From positions 1-11,359 of the forward strand of contig CBDUXZ010000025.1 of NCBI GenBank assembly GCA_965371325.1: 11,359 nucleotides of DNA, given 5' to 3'. Source of the stretch: CBDUXZ01 sp965371325 [NCBI: uncultured bacterium] (GTDB taxonomy: Bacteria; JAUYMQ01). The notes below the pieces were generated by a model, which was given only the letters and a program-made list of their open reading frames with translations, ran no database searches and had not been told where the DNA came from. Of the stretch, positions 1 through 6,517 are shown one piece after another. Within the stretch, counting starts at the first letter, position 1, and every line of letters begins with the position of its first letter. The position numbers were made by a program, and so were the translations under genes.

Positions 1-611
1 CGGAGTACAACCTTGCGGTTGTCCTGAAAGAGGTCCGCCCCGAGCTCCTGAAGCGCGCCTCAGGCCGGCTGGCCGGCTGGCGGAACTCGGGCCTCGACTT
101 CCCCCTGTTTCTCGATCCCGACTTCATCCGCGCCGGTCTCCGGCTCTTCCCCATCGAGTTCGCCGAGATGAGACGGGGGCACCGCATGCTCTACGGGCCG
201 GATCCGCTTCTCGCGCTGCCGGAGAGGAGTGAGAACCTCCGGACGCAGTGCGAGTACGAGCTTCTCGCGAAGCTGCTCGCACTCAGACAGGAGTACGTCG
301 AGGCCGCGGCCGCGGCCCCGAAAGTTCTCACGCTGGCGCGGGATTCCCTCAAGCCCTTTCTTATCGTTCTTCGTAACGCCCTGACGTTGCTTGGGGAATC
401 ACCCAAAACACATTTAGCTCATGTGCTGGACCGCGTGGAGGCGCGTTGGGAGCTGGCCCTTCCGGCGTGCCGGCGCCTCCTGGCCGTTCGCGCGGGGGAC
501 GAGAAGGTGTGGCGGGATGAGATCGATGCGCTCTTCGGTGCTTATCTCGACGAGGTCAGCGCCGTGGCCGAGCGGTTTCCGGGAGCGCCGGAGAGGGAAG
601 CAGCGACGTGA
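1..611 (+). CDS. Nucleotidyltransferase-family protein, C-terminal part (5' end outside window)
   Basis: The reading frame is open from base 3, so the gene enters from upstream and only about 202 C-terminal residues are visible. The first internal ATG, at 168, is not a real start because coding sequence of the same character precedes it. The visible part contains a hydrophobic strand ending in acidic residues (FPLFLDPDFI), the segment FPIEFAEMRRGHRMLYG, and a helical stretch QCEYELLAKLLALRQEYV. This pattern matches, from memory, bacterial proteins annotated as nucleotidyltransferase-domain proteins in deltaproteobacteria. In these the polymerase-beta-like GS...D.D motif sits at the N-terminus, which is not in the window, so catalytic activity cannot be judged. 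The remainder is mostly alpha-helical, and no signal peptide or membrane segment is visible. The TGA stop overlaps the GTG/ATG start of the next gene, indicating translational coupling. The family call is moderate and the substrate is unknown. Confidence 0.6.
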   Translation, partial: EYNLAVVLKEVRPELLKRASGRLAGWRNSGLDFPLFLDPDFIRAGLRLFPIEFAEMRRGHRMLYGPDPLLALPERSENLRTQCEYELLAKLLALRQEYVEAAAAAPKVLTLARDSLKPFLIVLRNALTLLGESPKTHLAHVLDRVEARWELALPACRRLLAVRAGDEKVWRDEIDALFGAYLDEVSAVAERFPGAPEREAAT

Positions 612-1369
612 TGAAGCGGATCTGCTGTGGGCTTGCCGCCCTGATGGTTCTTTTCGGGTCCGATGCTGCGTACCCGGCCCCGGCGGGTCCGCCGATACCC
701 GCGCCATCGGGTTTTGTCACGGACAAGGCGAACGTCATTGATGATGATCGCGAGGAGCAGATCGTGGCACTTCTCGAGGATCTCGAGCGCCAGACGGGGG
801 TCGAACTGGCGGTGCTGACGTTGCAGAGCACGCAGCCGGCCGACGACGCCGAATACGCCCGGCGGGTGTTTGATCGCTGGCAAATCGGAAGCCGCGGGGC
901 GCATCGGGGCGCCCTCGTGTTTCTCGCCGTACGCGACCGGCGCGTCATGATTGTACCCGGCCCCCGGCTTCATCAACTCCTTCCCGAGAAACAGATCGAC
1001 GCGATCATCGACGAGTATTTTGTGCCATCTTTCAAGAATGGGCATTACGGCCGGGGGATTCTCGAGGGCGTGTGGGCCCTTGCGGAGCAGATAGCGATCG
1101 ACGCGCGCGTGAAGCTCGAGCATACGCCACGTCTCGATGAAGAGACGGATTCAAAAACGTTCCGGATGCAGACGTTCGGAACGTTCATCAGTGTGCTGGT
1201 GGCGCTCCTGGTTGGTAGACTTTTTTTCACGGCGTGGAAGGACTATCGGCGGCAGACAGAGATCAAGGGGCGCGGGGGGCCGGAGGATCCGGGTTCACCG
1301 GGGAGCGATTTTGGCAGGCGCCGCGACGGCGGGTTCGGCGGCGGAAGAGGCGGTGGGGAGCGTTCGTAA
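608..1369 (+). CDS. TPM-domain (YgcG-type) exported, membrane-anchored protein
   Basis: This is a 253-residue protein. The N-terminus (about 1-26) is a Sec-type signal sequence: Lys-Arg, a hydrophobic core, then AYPAPA. Residues about 36-165 fit the TPM fold: FVTDKANVIDDD at the start, GVELAVLTLQST, then GALVFLAVRDRRVMIVPG. The usual glycine-rich GYGLE segment is altered here to PGPRLHQLLPEK. A single membrane helix (about 188-208) is followed by a basic stretch and a glycine-rich tail ending GGFGGGRGGGERS, as is typical of YgcG-like proteins. TPM proteins are envelope proteins of poorly defined biochemical role; phosphatase activity is reported for some relatives and should not be assumed here. 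The start is either GTG 608 or ATG 611, both overlapping the upstream TGA, with GGGAAG a few bases before. The sirtuin follows after 11 bp, so it sits within the same operon. Confidence 0.8.
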   Translation: MMKRICCGLAALMVLFGSDAAYPAPAGPPIPAPSGFVTDKANVIDDDREEQIVALLEDLERQTGVELAVLTLQSTQPADDAEYARRVFDRWQIGSRGAHRGALVFLAVRDRRVMIVPGPRLHQLLPEKQIDAIIDEYFVPSFKNGHYGRGILEGVWALAEQIAIDARVKLEHTPRLDEETDSKTFRMQTFGTFISVLVALLVGRLFFTAWKDYRRQTEIKGRGGPEDPGSPGSDFGRRRDGGFGGGRGGGERS

Positions 1370-1380
1370 GGCCCCACGCC

Positions 1381-2181
1381 ATGGTGATCGTGGAGGGGAT
1401 GATGGACGAGTCCGTAGAGAACGCCGCGCGCCTGGTATCCGAGGCGAGGCGGGTGGTGGTGTTCACGGGCGCAGGGATCTCGACGGAGTCGGGGATACCG
1501 GATTTCCGGAGCCCCGGCGGAGTCTGGGACCGGTTTGATCCAACCGAGTTTACCTACCAGAAGTTCGTGGGGAGCGAGGAATCGCGGCGAAAATACTGGT
1601 CCCTGTCGAAGCTCTTCTACGAGCCACTCGTGGCGGCCCGGCCCAATCCGGCCCACGAAGCCATCGTAGCGCTCGAAGCGTGGGGAAGGCTCGACTGTGT
1701 CATCACCCAAAACATCGACGGCCTTCACCAGCGCGCCGGAACCGCACCCGAGCGCGTCATCGAAATTCATGGGACGGCGCTCACCGTGTCGTGCCTCTCC
1801 TGCGGGGAGCGGGTCTCCCGAGAAGAGGTCCAGGCGCGGGTCGAAGCGGGTGAAGAAGTGCCCCGATGCAAGGCCTGCGGCGGAATTGTGAAACCCGACA
1901 CCGTCTCCTTCGGTCAGTCGATGCCGGAGCGTGAGACCGCCGAAGCCTTCCGACGGGCCGGTTCGTGTGATCTATGCTGGATCATCGGCTCGTCTCTGGT
2001 GGTGACGCCAGCGGCGCACATTCCCGTTGCGGCTTCCAATGCCGGGGCGAAGCTGATCATCCTAAACGGCTCTGATACGCCCCTCGATACGATCGCCGAC
2101 GTCATCCTCCGGGGCAAAGCCGGTGAAACAGCCCCTCGCATCGTGGCCCGCGCACGCGTGCTCGCGGGAGAGGGCGCTTGA
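1381..2181 (+). CDS. Sirtuin (Sir2-family NAD+-dependent protein deacylase)
   Basis: This is a full-length bacterial sirtuin of 266 residues. It removes acyl groups from lysines using NAD+, releasing nicotinamide and O-acyl-ADP-ribose. Every hallmark is present: GAGIS (30-34) with ESGIPDFRSPGG for NAD binding, TQNIDGLHQRAG (109-120), the catalytic histidine in EIHG (H130), a zinc ribbon with C138, C141, C163 and C166, VKPDTVSFGQ (170-179), and GSSLVV (203-208). The Tyr-x-x-Arg pair typical of class III desuccinylases is not evident in the KYWSLSKLFYEPL region, so deacetylase-type activity is more likely. The frame is open further upstream, but residues before 1381 read as the shadow of the TPM tail. 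ATG 1381 lacks a good Shine-Dalgarno. ATG 1402 follows GGAGGGG at only 3 bases, so the start is uncertain within 7 codons. The TGA stop overlaps the TTG start of the kinase (TTGA). Confidence 0.95.
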   Translation: MVIVEGMMDESVENAARLVSEARRVVVFTGAGISTESGIPDFRSPGGVWDRFDPTEFTYQKFVGSEESRRKYWSLSKLFYEPLVAARPNPAHEAIVALEAWGRLDCVITQNIDGLHQRAGTAPERVIEIHGTALTVSCLSCGERVSREEVQARVEAGEEVPRCKACGGIVKPDTVSFGQSMPERETAEAFRRAGSCDLCWIIGSSLVVTPAAHIPVAASNAGAKLIILNGSDTPLDTIADVILRGKAGETAPRIVARARVLAGEGA

Positions 2182-3133
2182 AAGCGCTTGCCGCGCTCCC
2201 CGCCGATCGCCTCTTCGATCTGGTCGGCATGGGGCTGAACGCCGTTGACACGCTTGTGGTCGTCCCCGAATACCCCTCCTTCAACAGCAAGGTTGAAATT
2301 GAGGATCACATGCGCATGGGCGGTGGGCAGGTTGCCACGGCCCTTGTCGCATGTGGACGCTGGGGACTCCGGACGAAGTACATCGGCGCCGTGGGCGAGG
2401 ATGAGGCGGGACGATTTCAGGAGGAGTTACTGCGCGCGGAAAAAATAGATCTCTCGGATCTCGCTGTGGTGCCGGGGGCATTCACCCAGATGGCGGTGAT
2501 CATTGTTGAACTGCGATCGGGCGAGCGGACGATTCTGTGGCGAAGGGACGAGAAGCTCAAACGCGAGCCCGAGATGCTCACGCGGAAGTCGATCGAGGCG
2601 GGGCGCGTGCTCCTGGTGGACGGCCATGAAATTCCGCTCTCCGTCCGAGCGGCTGAAATGGCCCGCGCCTCCGGCATGCCGGTGGTGCTCGATATCGATT
2701 CCGTACGGGAGGGAAGCCGCGCGCTGATCGCGCTGGTCGATTTTCCCGTTGTCAGCGAGACCTTCGCCCCTCGTCTGACGGGTATCAGCGAACTCGTTCA
2801 AGCGCTGCGCGAAATACGGAGGCTCTCGCCGAAAGGGTTTGCATGCGCAACGCTAGGCCGTCGGGGGGCCGTCGTTCTTTGCGAAGAGGGAGAATTACGT
2901 GTTCACGCGGCCGATGTTAACCGGTGGATACAACGGGGGCAGGGGATGTGTTTCACGGGGGCTTCGTGTTCGGGCTGGCGCAGGGGTGGGATCTCGAGCG
3001 CACCATGCGTTTCGCTACGGCGGCGGCTTCGCTCAACTGTACGGCTTATGGTGCAAGGGGTGGAATAAAGAAGAGGGGAGAGGTGGAGCGGGTGGCGAAG
3101 GGAATCCGGATCGAGCCGCTCAGCGCTTCCTGA
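2178..3133 (+). pseudogene. PfkB/ribokinase-family sugar kinase, frameshifted near the 3' end
   Basis: The first 248 residues run in one frame from TTG 2178 (SD GGGAGAGGG at 2166-2174, stop/start overlap TTGA with the sirtuin). They show the PfkB N-terminus: DLVGMGLNAVDTLVVVPEYP, the GGGQVATALVACGRWG substrate-site glycines, YIGAVGEDEAGRF, and later CATLGRRGAVVL. The defining C-terminal signature DTTGAGDVFHGGF, with its catalytic Asp, lies in another frame from 2924 to the TGA at 3131-3133. Between AAC (2919-2921) and GTG (2924) two bases remain where three are expected. Restoring one C gives N-P-V-D-T-T-G-A-G-D and an intact protein of about 318 residues that fits family length. As written, the first frame runs on to 3068 with unrelated residues and no GAGD motif, so the product should be inactive. 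ATP-dependent phosphorylation of a sugar or nucleoside is the family role; the substrate is unknown. A single-base assembly error is a serious alternative to a true pseudogene. Confidence 0.85.
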
Positions 3134-4007
3134 GAAGCCCCGGAAGCACCTCTTTGGCCGCGTTGATGGGGACCGCGAAGCCTATACCTTCGGCACCGGC
3201 GGCCACCGCGGTGTTGATACCGATGACCTCGCCGGCCAGATTGAGGAGCGGTCCGCCAGAGTTCCCCGGGTTGATCGGCGCGTCTATCTGGATGAACCTG
3301 AGCTTTGACTTCCCGCGGCCGCGATCCGAAAGCTCCCTTCCGATGAAGCTCACGATCCCCGACGTCACGGTATGGGAGAGGCCGTAGGGATTTCCCACGG
3401 CAAGAACGAGATCGCCAATCTCCACCATTCCGGAGTCGCCGAGGGGGAGAACAGAGAGTTCGAGTGCCGGCTCAATCTTCAGAAGCGCAAGCCCGCCTTC
3501 CTTGCTCCGCCCGAGAACCTTCGCGCCATACTCGCTGCTCTTCCCGTAACTGTTCGCCATCGTGATGATCCTGATCTTCCGGCTTCCCGCGACAACGTGA
3601 TCGGCGGTGAGGACGTAGCCGTCCGCACGGATGATAAATCCGGATCCCAGGGAGGTGCCGATTCGCGGAAGCGGGATCCCGAAAGGGAGAATACCGAAGG
3701 GATCACTGATGGCGCGCTTCAGTGTCGCCTGGGTACTGAGGATGGTGACGACTGCCGGATTGGCCCGGCGCGCGAGATCCGTGAAGGTGTTCGCCCGGAT
3801 GGGGAAGTCACGGGAGAGTGCGCCCGGGGGGAGCTCGGTCCAGATCTGCTCGCTCTGGGTGGCCACACCCGCCTGGCCAACCGCGCTTGCTGGGGATAGA
3901 AGCGGACCCCCGCCTGCCTGCCGCGCGTCGGCGTGGCAGGAGGAGAGGAGCGCGCCGGCGAGAAGGAGGTACAACGTGCGGATCGCGGGCCGGGTGAGAG
4001 TAGTCAT
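3120..4007 (-). CDS. HtrA/DegP-like trypsin-fold protease, lipoprotein-type, no PDZ domain, catalytic Asp replaced
   Basis: This is a 295-residue protein. The N-terminus is a lipoprotein signal peptide (LLAGALLSSC, lipid-modifiable C24), so it should be tethered to a membrane on the periplasmic side. After a linker, residues 72-290 form an HtrA-type chymotrypsin fold: NPAVVTIL, SLGSGFII, TADHVV with H137, GLALLKIE, VLAVGNPYG, and INPGNSGGPLL with nucleophile S250, ending GIGFAVPINAAKEVLPGLL. The usual D-[IL]-A-[LV]-[LI] aspartate is glycine here (G172, codon GGG on the minus strand at 3492-3494), so the His-Asp-Ser triad is incomplete. The protein stops where a PDZ domain normally begins. It may be a weak protease, a chaperone-like or regulatory relative, or a decaying gene. 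Its 3' end overlaps the repaired sugar kinase by 14 bp tail-to-tail. Its start is divergent from the MFS gene with an 86-bp gap. No clear Shine-Dalgarno precedes ATG 4007. Confidence 0.9.
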   Translation of the reverse strand: MTTLTRPAIRTLYLLLAGALLSSCHADARQAGGGPLLSPASAVGQAGVATQSEQIWTELPPGALSRDFPIRANTFTDLARRANPAVVTILSTQATLKRAISDPFGILPFGIPLPRIGTSLGSGFIIRADGYVLTADHVVAGSRKIRIITMANSYGKSSEYGAKVLGRSKEGGLALLKIEPALELSVLPLGDSGMVEIGDLVLAVGNPYGLSHTVTSGIVSFIGRELSDRGRGKSKLRFIQIDAPINPGNSGGPLLNLAGEVIGINTAVAAGAEGIGFAVPINAAKEVLPGLLRKR

Positions 4008-4093
4008 GGGTGGAACCTAACAGAGAAGATCACCGGTCGCGAGGGAAAGGTCGCGTTGCCGGAGGCGCCGTCGCGGGTTAAAGTCGGCCGGAC

Positions 4094-5287
4094 ATGTCGC
4101 TACCCCCGCATCCAGTCCCCCATCCGTCACCCGGCGCTTCGAACCTCGGCGAGCTTTTGCGTGGCCCGTTCATCTGGGTCACGGCAGCGAACTTTACCTA
4201 CTTCCTCTGCTTTGCTTCCTTTTTCCTCTTGCCCCAGTATCTGCGGGATCTCGGTGCGTCGAAGGACGAGATCGGAGACATCTTCGCCGTCTTCGGCCTG
4301 ACGGGGATCCCGCTCACGCCCTTCGTGGGAATGCTCATAGACCGCTACCGGCGGCGGCCGGTTTTTATCTTCGGCGCGATCCTCATGTGGGGCGCGTCAA
4401 TCTCGTTCGCCTTTGTGGATGAACTCTCCTTTCTCCTCTACGTCCTGAGAGCGCTGCAGGGCATCTCCTTCGCGTGCTGTTTTACCGCGGCCACGACCCT
4501 GGCGGCGGATCTCTCACCACCCGACCGGCGCGCGCAAGCGCTCGGGATCTTCGGAGTCTTCACGCTTATCACCCACGGGCTTGCCGTAATCATCGCGGAG
4601 TTCATCGTCTCTCATCTTGGCTTCAAGGGGCTCTTTTACATCGTATCGAGCTGGTGCCTGCTCGCGGCGCTCCTGTTCACCCGGGTTCCGGAGACGCGGC
4701 ACAGCCATACGGGCCTCCGTGGCTCCAGCCTCCTGAAGCTGGTGACCAGCGCCGCGCTCTTTCCGCCGATCGCCGTGGCGGCGCTTGCCGGTGTTGGGTT
4801 CGGAGTTGCGCTGACCTTCGTGCCGGTGCTCGGCGAGGTCATTCGCATCGAACGCGTCTCCGTCTTTTTCTTATCTTACGTGGGGGCGGCGATTTGCGTC
4901 CGTATCTTCGGCGGGCGCCTCGCGGACGTTTACGGCAGGAAGGCCGTGGCCGCGCCCAGTTTGGTGATCCTTGCCTCATCCATTATCGGGCTCGCGTTCA
5001 TCGGGGGAGAACCAGGTCTTGCGCTTGCGGGATTGGCTTTTGGTGCGGGACACGGGTTGCTGTACCCTGCGCTGAACGCGTTCGTCGTGGACGTATCCCT
5101 CCCGGAAGACAGGGGCAAGGCGATGGCCCTGTACAACGCGGCATTCAACCTGGGCATAACGCTGGGCGCTGTCGTCTTCGGCCGCGTCGCGGAGGCGGAG
5201 GGCTATGATACTATGTTCATCGTCGCGGGCCTGACCGTGCTCTTTGGCCTTCCCTTCTTTCTGGTTCGCTTCGAAAACAACCCCTGA
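4094..5287 (+). CDS. Major facilitator superfamily (MFS) transporter
   Basis: This is a 397-residue polytopic inner-membrane protein with about 12 hydrophobic segments in two halves. The MFS motif A lies in the loop between TM2 and TM3 (GMLIDRYRRRPV, 79-90). A second-half copy, GGRLADVYGRK (273-283), is between TM8 and TM9. PETR at about 199-202 follows TM6, as is common in the family, and PEDRGKAMALYN (338-348) is typical of the 10-11 loop. The length and motifs fit a proton-linked efflux or uptake carrier of the drug/sugar-efflux type, but nothing in the sequence fixes a substrate. ATG 4094 has no convincing Shine-Dalgarno, yet the first TM begins near residue 25, so this start is reasonable. 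It is transcribed away from the protease, and a HAD phosphatase gene follows 114-132 bp downstream on the same strand. Confidence 0.9.
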   Translation: MSLPPHPVPHPSPGASNLGELLRGPFIWVTAANFTYFLCFASFFLLPQYLRDLGASKDEIGDIFAVFGLTGIPLTPFVGMLIDRYRRRPVFIFGAILMWGASISFAFVDELSFLLYVLRALQGISFACCFTAATTLAADLSPPDRRAQALGIFGVFTLITHGLAVIIAEFIVSHLGFKGLFYIVSSWCLLAALLFTRVPETRHSHTGLRGSSLLKLVTSAALFPPIAVAALAGVGFGVALTFVPVLGEVIRIERVSVFFLSYVGAAICVRIFGGRLADVYGRKAVAAPSLVILASSIIGLAFIGGEPGLALAGLAFGAGHGLLYPALNAFVVDVSLPEDRGKAMALYNAAFNLGITLGAVVFGRVAEAEGYDTMFIVAGLTVLFGLPFFLVRFENNP

Positions 5288-5419
5288 TCCTCCCCGCAAG
5301 GAATACCCTCTTAATGTACGAACAGTCCCGTGGGCAAGAGCGCGAGGCGCCTGGCGCGTTACGCCTCCCGGAAAACGCCTTCATCGCGCAGGAGATGAGT
5401 CTTGGATCGGAGTGAGAGC

Positions 5420-6082
5420 GTGAAGCAGGTCGACGTCGTTGTCTTCGACCTCGACGGAACGCTGATCGATTCTTCCCGGGACATTGCCTTTTGTGTGAAC
5501 GAGACCCTTCGGCGTGTGGATCGGCCGACGATTGAGGAGGAGATCATAAAGAGCTTCGTTGGGCGCGGGGTCCAACCGCTCATCGAACGCGCCATGAGTG
5601 CAGCCCCTCCGGTCGGTGAGGTGGGGGGAGAGGCAACCCGGGATGCGCTCGCGATCTTAAGGGAGATCTACGAGGAGCACTGCCTCGATCACACACGGCT
5701 CTACCCGGGAATCCAGGAGGTGCTGACGACCTATGATGGAAAAACGATGGCCGTGGTGACCAACAAGGCCGAAAAGTTCACCCTCAAAATTCTGGAAGGG
5801 CTGGGTGTTCGTGAGCGCTTCAGCGTGATCCTCGGCGGGGACTCGATGGAACAGAAGAAGCCCCATCCGGGCCCCATTCTTCACGTCATGGAGGGGGCGG
5901 GAGCTTCCACCGGGCGAGGCGTGATCATCGGCGATTCGGAAATCGACATCACGGCGGGCAAGGCGGCCGGCATCTGGACCTGCGGGGTCCTTTACGGGCT
6001 GCGTCCGGAAAGTGAAATTCGAGAGGCCCATCCCGACGCGATCGTTGCTTCCGCGCCCGAGATTCTCCGCTGGTTCGTCTGA
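5420..6082 (+). CDS. HAD-superfamily phosphatase, phosphoglycolate phosphatase-like
   Basis: This is a cytoplasmic hydrolase of about 220 residues (226 from TTG 5402) with all four HAD motifs. Numbering is from GTG 5420. Motif I is VVFDLDGTLIDS (nucleophile D10, acid/base D12), motif II VVTNKA (T114), motif III KKPHPGP (K147), and motif IV GDSEIDI (D172 and D176). An alpha-helical cap lies between motifs I and II, as in the Gph/PGMB-type subfamily, making a small phosphorylated metabolite the probable substrate. Phosphoglycolate is the default guess and is not proven. Two starts compete: TTG 5402 with GGAG (5391-5394) and GTG 5420 with GGAG (5409-5412), each 7 bases away. GTG 5420 gives the more typical short N-terminus before motif I. 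The gene ends at a strong intrinsic terminator 30 bp downstream. Confidence 0.9.
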   Translation: MKQVDVVVFDLDGTLIDSSRDIAFCVNETLRRVDRPTIEEEIIKSFVGRGVQPLIERAMSAAPPVGEVGGEATRDALAILREIYEEHCLDHTRLYPGIQEVLTTYDGKTMAVVTNKAEKFTLKILEGLGVRERFSVILGGDSMEQKKPHPGPILHVMEGAGASTGRGVIIGDSEIDITAGKAAGIWTCGVLYGLRPESEIREAHPDAIVASAPEILRWFV

Positions 6083-6111
6083 GATAAAGAGGCCCCACCC
6101 TGAAGATTACC

Positions 6112-6144
6112 CCCCCGCCGGCGGGGGAGATTTCTTTATTTCTT
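6112..6144 (+). terminator. Intrinsic terminator after the HAD phosphatase gene
   Basis: A perfect GC palindrome (CCCCCGCC/GGCGGGGG, 6112-6127) can form a very stable hairpin. It is followed directly by AGA and a T-rich tract (6131-6144, TTT C TTT A TTT C TT). It lies 30 bp after the phosphatase stop and separates that gene from the small protein at 6194. The T-rich tail makes plus-strand termination the natural reading. Confidence 0.8.
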
Positions 6145-6161
6145 ACTCAAGCCATTCCTTT

Positions 6162-6192
6162 GAGGGACCGAAAACTACCTTCGGAGGCCCTC
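6162..6192 (+). promoter_or_regulatory. Leader hairpin masking the ribosome binding site of the 6194 gene
   Basis: Two stacked 5-bp helices are visible: GAGGG (6162-6166) with CCCTC (6188-6192), and CCGAA (6168-6172) with TTCGG (6180-6184), with a 7-nt loop. The Shine-Dalgarno GGAGG (6183-6187) has two bases in the inner helix and three in the internal loop. The structure ends 1 nt before the ATG. This suggests translational control by folding; it has not been tested. Confidence 0.45.
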
Positions 6193-6193
6193 T

Positions 6194-6424
6194 ATGGAGC
6201 CGGATTACAAGCGAGTCAAGGTACGCCTCAAGATGGCCAGTGGAACGGTCTATATCGGCCGCGTCTATGTTGAGCAGCGGCGGCGCCTCACCGACGTTCT
6301 GAATGACGAGCGCGATTTCGTCGCCATGACGGAGGTGGAGGAGAACGAGAACCCACGCAAGATCCCCTTCATGGCCATCCAGAAGCAGGTGGTTGAATCC
6401 GTCGTCATTATTCCCGAGGCCTGA
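6194..6424 (+). CDS. Small conserved-type protein of unknown function (76 aa)
   Basis: This is a 76-residue soluble protein with no signal peptide or membrane helix. Alternating hydrophobic positions (KRVKVRLKMASGTVYIGRVYV) suggest two beta strands. RRRLTDVLNDERDFVAMTEVEE follows, then KIPFMAIQKQVVESVVII, another strand-rich segment. The layout of a short beta sheet with a central L-x-D-x-L-N-D...F-x-A-M/I motif resembles a small uncharacterised family (DUF6812-like, from memory) seen in deltaproteobacteria; the family number should be treated as tentative. It has a strong Shine-Dalgarno, GGAGG (6183-6187), 6 bases before the ATG, partly folded into a leader hairpin. It lies immediately upstream of gspA but has its own terminator before it and a promoter-like sequence after it, so it may be a separate unit. 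Its role is unknown. Confidence 0.7.
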   Translation: MEPDYKRVKVRLKMASGTVYIGRVYVEQRRRLTDVLNDERDFVAMTEVEENENPRKIPFMAIQKQVVESVVIIPEA

Positions 6425-6453
6425 CCCCCGCCGCTCTCCACACCGCATAGCGC

Positions 6454-6482
6454 TTGATTCCCCTCGCGGTCCCTTTTACACT
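6454..6482 (+). promoter_or_regulatory. Sigma70-like promoter upstream of gspA
   Basis: TTGATT (6454-6459) and TACACT (6477-6482) are separated by exactly 17 bp, and each matches the consensus at 4 of 6 positions. A transcript would start near 6489. This gives leaders of about 14 nt to ATG 6503 or 29 nt to ATG 6518. The spacing and position are good, but the individual boxes are only moderate. Confidence 0.45.
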
Positions 6483-6517
6483 GTTCGCATCCTCCTAACG
6501 TTATGCGAGCGGAGTCG

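Noticed and set aside
542-1123. A 193-codon minus-strand open frame over the TPM gene
   Set aside because: It is antisense to a protein with signal peptide, TPM domain and glycine-rich tail. It resembles no family and is a shadow.
2913-2930. Programmed -1 frameshifting in the sugar kinase
   Set aside because: A -1 shift would restore the motif. However, the site (TGTTAACC) is not an X-XXY-YYZ slippery heptamer, and PfkB kinases are not known to use recoding. Mutation or sequence error is simpler.
3372-3899. A 175-codon plus-strand frame opposite the protease
   Set aside because: It is antisense to an intact signal peptide and protease fold and has no recognisable motif.
4474-5208. A 244-codon plus-strand frame inside the MFS gene
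   Set aside because: Arg/Gly/Ala-rich out-of-frame translation with no membrane pattern, while the other frame gives a clean 12-helix transporter.
5344-5367. GAGGCG/CGCCTC hairpin in the MFS-HAD gap as a terminator
   Set aside because: It is only 6 bp with a 12-nt loop and no T-tract. It is too weak to call.
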